A stretch of DNA of 64,000 nucleotides from Brevibacterium sp. ZH18 (GTDB lineage: Bacteria > Actinomycetota > Actinomycetes > Actinomycetales > Brevibacteriaceae): positions 1 through 64,000 of the forward strand of contig NZ_JALDSX010000002.1 in assembly GCF_022748595.1 (NCBI RefSeq). The letters run 5' to 3'. The notes beneath the pieces are model-generated. The model was not told the DNA's origin. It saw only the letters and a list, made by a program, of their open reading frames with translations, and searched no databases. Position 1 is the stretch's first letter, and the number at the start of each line of letters is the position of its first letter. The position numbers and the translations under genes were made by a program. Below, piece after piece: positions 59,677-64,000 of this stretch.

Positions 59677-61383
59677 CTATTGCCAGTCGTCTGGCCTCGA
59701 ACGGCCGTTCGCTTCCTCGGCGTCTTGGCTGGCTCTGCCCGTGCGACGCCGATCCGGTCGCGCATCGGAAACCTTGTCACCGCTGGATGCCGTGTGTGTA
59801 CGGGAGGTTCCGTCAGAGCTGGAATCAGCATCAGCCTCGGCGCCCAGGTCCTTTGCCAGGTCCTTGGCCGCGCGTTCGACCATCGGATCCTCGCCGCGGG
59901 CCAGAGCAGCGACCTCGACCTTGCCGTCATTGATGCGCACCCACATGCGTCGACGCGGGATGAACAGCGACAGCCCGAGGCCCAGCAGCACGCAGATCGC
60001 ACTGACGAGCATGAGCCCCTGCGTCGGGTCCTGCGAGATGTCGACGGCGATGTAGCGCTTGACCCCTTCGAAGGTCACAGATCCGCCATTTGGCAGCTTC
60101 TGCGTCTCTCCCTGGGCCAGCTGGATAAGCAGCGGATTGCCCGAAGCATCGGTCATCTCCGTCATATTCGCCGCGTCAAGCGTGTACACCGACTGCGGGC
60201 TTCCCGAATCCAGCCCCAGGTCACCCGTGTACCCGCTCATCACGAGGTACGGGTTGCGCAGCTCGGCGAAGCTTGAGACCAGCTCGCCCTTCTCATTCTG
60301 GGTAGCTGTCGGCAGGAACACCCCGACGAAGCCCAGCTGCTCACCCGCGGCGTCCGGAACCTTGACGACACCCTCCGAGGTGTAGCCCGGGTCGCCGCCG
60401 TCGGGGATGAAGACCTGTGGTCCCGACTGCACGATCTGTCCCTTGGCGTCACGGACGGTGACCTCCGGGGCATAGCCGTTGCCCGTCAGATACACCCCGG
60501 TGCTGCCCACACGGACAGGGGAATTGACCTGGAGGACATGGCTCTCGCTCTTCCCATCCACGGTGGCCGTGACCTTCGCATCGAAGGTCCGCGGCTGCCC
60601 GAACTGGCTGCCAGGCGCCTGGTCGTCGAAGGTCGAGGTGAACTTGTCGAGCTTGAGTCGGAAGTCCGGGAGATTGTCCGGGTCATAGTAGGAGCCCGGT
60701 TCGAACGAGTCGTAGGACACCAGTGAGTTCGTGAACGTATCCCCTTCGACGAGGATCCGCTGCCCCGAATACCCGAACAGCGACCCGATCGCCATCGTCA
60801 GCGTGGCCACGAGCAGGGCGATGTGGAAGACGAGGTTGCCGGTCTCACGCAGATATCCGCGTTCGGCCGCGACATGATCCCCATGCCGGGAGGTGCGATA
60901 CCCGAGCCGCTTCAGACGCGCCTGGGCTGCGTCGAGGAATTCCTCGGACTCCTGCGCCGAGGTGAACGCTTCGTATCCGGGCATCCGACCCAACCGCCTC
61001 GGCGCCTTGGGTGGGGCCGATCGCATGGCCTTCCAATGCTGGGCCGAGCGTGGGATCACACACCCGACGAGCGAGATCATCAGCAGCAGGTAGACGGACG
61101 AGAACCAGATCGACGAGTAGACGTCGAACATCTGGATGGTGTCGAGGAACTGCCCCCAGGCACCGTTGTTGTCCAGGAACTTGTTGACGCGGCCCGGATC
61201 CTGGATGCGCTGCGGCAGCAGGGAGCCCGGGATCGCGGCGAGAGCCAAAAAGAGGAGCAGAATGAGCGCCACGCGCATCGTCGTCAGCTGTCGCCAAGCC
61301 CACCGGCACATGCCGAAGAACCCCAGCTGAGGCTGAGTCACGTCTGCCTTGCCGGACTTGTCAGTCGGCGTCTTCTTCGCCAC
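59677..61383 (-). CDS. resB: Cytochrome c biogenesis protein ResB
   Basis: Partner of CcsB in heme delivery to apocytochrome c outside the membrane. The 568-residue protein has three N-terminal helices (first at WRQLTTMRVALILLLFLALAA), a fourth near residue ~190 and a large extracytoplasmic domain followed by a last helix (GLMLVSAICVLLGLGLSLF). ALILLLFLALAAIPGS and the LLMISLVGCVIPR segment are typical ResB. Its start overlaps the ccdA end by one base. Confidence 0.94.
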   Translation of the reverse strand: MAKKTPTDKSGKADVTQPQLGFFGMCRWAWRQLTTMRVALILLLFLALAAIPGSLLPQRIQDPGRVNKFLDNNGAWGQFLDTIQMFDVYSSIWFSSVYLLLMISLVGCVIPRSAQHWKAMRSAPPKAPRRLGRMPGYEAFTSAQESEEFLDAAQARLKRLGYRTSRHGDHVAAERGYLRETGNLVFHIALLVATLTMAIGSLFGYSGQRILVEGDTFTNSLVSYDSFEPGSYYDPDNLPDFRLKLDKFTSTFDDQAPGSQFGQPRTFDAKVTATVDGKSESHVLQVNSPVRVGSTGVYLTGNGYAPEVTVRDAKGQIVQSGPQVFIPDGGDPGYTSEGVVKVPDAAGEQLGFVGVFLPTATQNEKGELVSSFAELRNPYLVMSGYTGDLGLDSGSPQSVYTLDAANMTEMTDASGNPLLIQLAQGETQKLPNGGSVTFEGVKRYIAVDISQDPTQGLMLVSAICVLLGLGLSLFIPRRRMWVRINDGKVEVAALARGEDPMVERAAKDLAKDLGAEADADSSSDGTSRTHTASSGDKVSDARPDRRRTGRASQDAEEANGRSRPDDWQ

Positions 61384-62147
61384 TAGATCACCACTTCAAA
61401 TCCATAGATCAGACCCTGCAGAGAGGTCATCCAGATGTTCCACAGTCCCGACGCCATGACGACGCCGAGCAGAATGAGCATGATGCCGCCTGCGCGCACG
61501 ATCGCCGTCTGATGCTTGCGCACCCAATTCAAGCGACCGGCGCCCTTGTGGATGGCCACTGCGAGCAGGATGAATGGGATGCCCAGCCCCAGGCAGTAGA
61601 CAAAAGCCAGCAGCGCACCGCGCCAGATCGTTCCGTCACCGCCGAAGCTCACGGACATCGTCAGCACCGCCGACAGCGTCGGCCCGACGCACGGTGCCCA
61701 GCCGAGGGCGAAGGTGGCGCCGAGCACCGGCGCACCCCACAGCCCGGCCTTGGGACGGGCGCGGATGCGGTGCTCGTTCTGGAGCAGACCGAATCCGCCC
61801 ATGAACACGAACCCGGCGATGATGACGACGACGCCGAGGATCCGAATGAGGACACTCTGCCACTGTGAGAACAGGGCCCCCAGGACCGAGAACCCGGTGC
61901 CCAGGAGAACGAAGACGACCGTGAAGCCGAGCACGAACAGGGAGATTCCGACGACGACCCGCCACGTCTCCTTCTCCTTGAGCGACGATCCGCTCAGTCC
62001 GGTCACATAGCCGACATAGCCGGGGACGAGCGGCAGCACGCACGGAGACACGAAGGACACGAGTCCGGCCAGTGCGGCCGCACCCGCGGCAAGGATCAGC
62101 GGCCCGTTGAGAACCGTCTGGGCGAAGTCCGCCCCGATCCCACTCAC
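61383..62147 (-). CDS. ccdA: Cytochrome c biogenesis thiol transporter CcdA
   Basis: Carries reducing equivalents from cytosolic thioredoxin across the membrane to the TlpA/ResA protein. The 254-residue protein has six helices; the redox cysteines are in SFVSPCVLPLVPGYV and ALGWAPCVGPTL. It overlaps tlpA by 4 bases and resB by 1, forming a tightly packed tlpA-ccdA-resB unit. Confidence 0.96.
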   Translation of the reverse strand: MSGIGADFAQTVLNGPLILAAGAAALAGLVSFVSPCVLPLVPGYVGYVTGLSGSSLKEKETWRVVVGISLFVLGFTVVFVLLGTGFSVLGALFSQWQSVLIRILGVVVIIAGFVFMGGFGLLQNEHRIRARPKAGLWGAPVLGATFALGWAPCVGPTLSAVLTMSVSFGGDGTIWRGALLAFVYCLGLGIPFILLAVAIHKGAGRLNWVRKHQTAIVRAGGIMLILLGVVMASGLWNIWMTSLQGLIYGFEVVI

Positions 62148-62839
62148 TCCGCCTGCACGTCCTCGATGAGTCCCTTCAAGGTCGATTCGTCGACCTCGCC
62201 GACGACACGGGCCGCGGCCCGGCCCTTGGCATCGAGGACGACGGTCGACGGCGTAGCCTGCGGCGGCAGGACTCCGGAGAGCAGGGCCACCATGTCGCCG
62301 CTGCTGTCGAGCATATTCGGGTACGGGATCTGGTAGTTCGAGATGAAGGCGTTCGCCGCGGCCTTCTGGTCACGGACGTTGACGCCGAGGAACTGGACAT
62401 CGTCGCCGAACTCCTCGGCCAGCGCCTTCAGCCCCGGCGCTTCCTTCCGGCACGGCGGGCAAGCCGCGTACCAGAGGTTGATGACGACCGTGGTGGGGCG
62501 GATGTCGGCCAGCGACATCTTCTTCCCGTCGATCGTCGTGAAGTCGAGCTCCAGCGGATCACCGCGCTTGTCCTCAGCCACCTGCGACACCACGCCAGAC
62601 CCGGAGACGTAGCCCTGGTCGGAGCCGGCCTGGTCGGCCAGCTTGTCGTTCTCGCTGCACGCGCTGAGGACGAATGCCGTGCCAGCGACCAGTCCGGTTA
62701 GGACCGCACGCCGATTCATCGGATGGTGCCCGCTGGTCTGGTCGTGCAGGTCGTGCAGGTCGTGCTGGTCGCGTTGGTTGCGCTGGTTGTGCAGAGGGTC
62801 CTGGGTGTGGCGGTTCAGCCGATCACGGCGGCGACTCAT
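62144..62839 (-). CDS. TlpA/ResA-type thiol-disulfide lipoprotein
   Basis: Membrane-anchored thioredoxin-fold reductase that keeps the CXXCH cysteines of apocytochrome c reduced. The active site is WYAACPPCRKEAP; the later TPSTVVLD contains the conserved cis-proline. A Tat/Sec-like lipoprotein signal (MNRRAVLTGLVAGTAFVLSAC) starts at residue 41, so the first 40 residues (RNQRDQHDLHDLHDQ) precede a normal start at 62719. The ATG at 62839 overlaps the upstream phosphatase stop and is kept for coupling, but translation from 62719 is the simpler biological start; neither has a strong ribosome site. Confidence 0.9.
   Translation of the reverse strand: MSRRRDRLNRHTQDPLHNQRNQRDQHDLHDLHDQTSGHHPMNRRAVLTGLVAGTAFVLSACSENDKLADQAGSDQGYVSGSGVVSQVAEDKRGDPLELDFTTIDGKKMSLADIRPTTVVINLWYAACPPCRKEAPGLKALAEEFGDDVQFLGVNVRDQKAAANAFISNYQIPYPNMLDSSGDMVALLSGVLPPQATPSTVVLDAKGRAAARVVGEVDESTLKGLIEDVQAE
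62740..62793. repeat. 9-bp tandem repeat, six copies, at the tlpA 5' end
   Basis: Units GGTCGTGCA-like at 62740, 62749, 62758, 62767, 62776 and 62785; the first two are identical. On the coding strand they encode the His/Asp/Gln/Arg-rich segment ahead of the signal peptide. Confidence 0.9.
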
Positions 62840-63477
62840 GCCCCTGCCACCGCTTGTCCGGGCTGCAGATCTGCGCAGATGCTCTCGTAACTCACGGATA
62901 CCAGTGTGGACGAATCGAATGTGAAACTCGTGATAGAAGCCAGGTCACACTCGCGCTTTCGGGGGTCGTGGACGAGTCCGCGGCCCTCCCCCGCCAGTCG
63001 CGCCATCCAGATCGGCAGCTGATGGGAGACGATGACGCCCTCGGCATCGGGCCCATGCCCGACGAGCTTCGCGCGCAGGCTCGCCATAGCCGCCTGCATC
63101 CGCAGAACGATCTGGCGGTAGGGCTCGCCCCACGACGGGATGAGCGGGTTGTACAGTCGCACCAGGTTGCGCGGCTCAGCGAGCCTGCGCGCATTGAGCC
63201 TCTGCCCCTCGAAGGAGTTCGCGGCCTCGATCACGCGGTCATCGGTGAAGACCGGACGGTCGAGTGCCTCGTGCAGCGGGGTGATTGTCTGCTGCGCCCG
63301 CAGCAGCGGCGACGCCACGAGTTCGACGGGTTGTGTCGCGGCCGTGGCGAAGTGCTCGCCGACGCGTCGGGCCATCTCATGCCCACGCTCGGTCAGCCCG
63401 AAGTTGGGCAGTCGACCGTAGAGGATGCCCTCAGGGTTGTCGACCTCGCCGTGGCGGACCAGGTGGATCGTGGTCAT
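62836..63477 (-). CDS. Histidine phosphatase (phosphoglycerate-mutase-like) family protein
   Basis: Cytosolic phosphatase of 213 residues with the phosphohistidine motif [11 protein letters not shown], the arginine in [10 protein letters not shown], and the second histidine in [10 protein letters not shown]. These are phosphatases of varied substrates; the gene is conserved between hemL and the cytochrome c maturation genes in many actinobacteria, with no proven role there. It overlaps both neighbours by 4 bases. Confidence 0.92.
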   Translation of the reverse strand: MTTIHLVRHGEVDNPEGILYGRLPNFGLTERGHEMARRVGEHFATAATQPVELVASPLLRAQQTITPLHEALDRPVFTDDRVIEAANSFEGQRLNARRLAEPRNLVRLYNPLIPSWGEPYRQIVLRMQAAMASLRAKLVGHGPDAEGVIVSHQLPIWMARLAGEGRGLVHDPRKRECDLASITSFTFDSSTLVSVSYESICADLQPGQAVAGA

Positions 63478-64000
63478 GAGTTCGCTCCCTGCCCGCCGGA
63501 GGCTGCACCGGCCTTGCCGGACGCTGCAGCGGCGGCCTTAGCCGCTGCCGGCAGCGCCGCGACGATGCGTTCGAGGATCTCGTCGGTGTGCGCATAGGAG
63601 AGGAACCAGGATTCGAATGCGCTCGGCGGCATGTGGATGCCCTGATCGAGCATCGCGTTGAAGAACGCCGAGTACTGGTCCACGTTCTGGCTGCGCGCAT
63701 CGTCGTAGTTCACGACCTCGCGGTCGGTGAAGAAGACCGAGAACATCGAATTCGCCGACTGGATCGTATGCGCAACACCTTCGGCCTCCAGGCTCGCAGC
63801 GACGGCCGGGCGCAGGATGTCCGCTGCCCGACCGATGTGCGAGTACACGTCGAGTTCGGTCGTGAGCTTCAGCGTTGCCAGGCCGGCGGCCGTGGCGACC
63901 GGATTGCCCGAGAGTGTTCCTGCCTGGTAGACGGGACCGGAGGGCGCCAGATGGGCCATGACGTCGGCGCGGCCGCCGAAGGCTGCGGCCGGGAATCCGC
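63474..64000 (-). CDS. hemL: Glutamate-1-semialdehyde 2,1-aminomutase, partial (C-terminal part)
   Basis: PLP enzyme that makes 5-aminolevulinate in the C5 heme pathway. Only the C-terminal ~175 residues are in the window; the gene continues beyond 64000 (its N-terminus is missing). Diagnostic sequence includes [35 protein letters not shown] and [15 protein letters not shown]. An Ala-rich tail (~25 residues) ends the protein. It heads a run through the phosphatase and the cytochrome c maturation genes, linking heme synthesis to heme attachment. Confidence 0.94.
   Translation of the reverse strand, partial: GFPAAAFGGRADVMAHLAPSGPVYQAGTLSGNPVATAAGLATLKLTTELDVYSHIGRAADILRPAVAASLEAEGVAHTIQSANSMFSVFFTDREVVNYDDARSQNVDQYSAFFNAMLDQGIHMPPSAFESWFLSYAHTDEILERIVAALPAAAKAAAAASGKAGAASGGQGANS

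Overview
The window is a dense, high-GC chromosomal segment from an actinobacterium, most likely a Brevibacterium or close relative. This rests on the gene order tRNA-Trp/secE/nusG/rplK/rplA with hadAB-like and murB genes nearby, a complete-looking menaquinone block with a MenJ-type reductase, many leaderless start codons preceded by TAGNCT-like -10 boxes, and a large share of GTG/TTG starts. No prophage, insertion sequence, CRISPR array or rRNA operon is visible. It looks like core chromosome.

Layout. 1-4.1 kb: alcohol oxidation set (adhP, aldehyde dehydrogenase, a GAF regulator). 4.3-7.3 kb: rplA, rplK, nusG, secE and tRNA-Trp, all minus strand. 7.4-11.2 kb: membrane metallophosphoesterase, then murB with two MaoC/Had-like dehydratase genes. 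11.4-14.6 kb: an unrecognised ATP-grasp ligase plus NylB/class C beta-lactamase-like hydrolase pair. 14.6-17.8 kb: FAD amine oxidoreductase and Kup potassium transporter. 17.9-26.1 kb: assimilatory sulfate reduction operon (sulfite reductase, cysH, cysD, cysN, cobA, fdxA, fprA, each overlapping the next by 1-4 bases) with a sirohydrochlorin chelatase upstream. 26.4-32.4 kb: lipoprotein, tRNA-Met, tRNA-Thr, glycerophosphodiesterase, transporter/amidohydrolase pair, DUF1992 protein, tRNA-Tyr, yajQ. 32.6-36.9 kb: metF-metE and a RelA/SpoT-domain protein. 37-41.7 kb: a second ferredoxin-NADP reductase nearly identical to the first, tandem RarD transporters, a DUF318 permease. 41.7-57.3 kb: menaquinone synthesis (polyprenyl synthase, menJ, menG, menF, menD, menC, menB, menE, menA) interrupted by a DUF222/HNH protein, an esterase and a lipoprotein. 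57.3-64 kb: small membrane proteins, then cytochrome c maturation system II (ccsB, resB, ccdA, tlpA), a histidine phosphatase and the 3' part of hemL.

How genes fit together. The sulfur operon carries sulfate activation (CysDN), APS reductase, siroheme sulfite reductase, two siroheme enzymes and its own ferredoxin plus reductase, so sulfate-to-sulfide chemistry and electron supply are co-transcribed; metF/metE use reduced one-carbon units for methionine. The menaquinone and cytochrome c blocks together serve the respiratory chain.

The most unusual feature is genome texture. Short degenerate tandem repeats (period 4-26 bp, 2-8 copies) occur at a large fraction of gene junctions, often starting at or including a stop codon. 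Some have grown in frame into proteins (MenD core, MenE start and tail, TlpA N-terminus, the esterase linker). This looks like an ongoing slippage or duplication process at gene ends.
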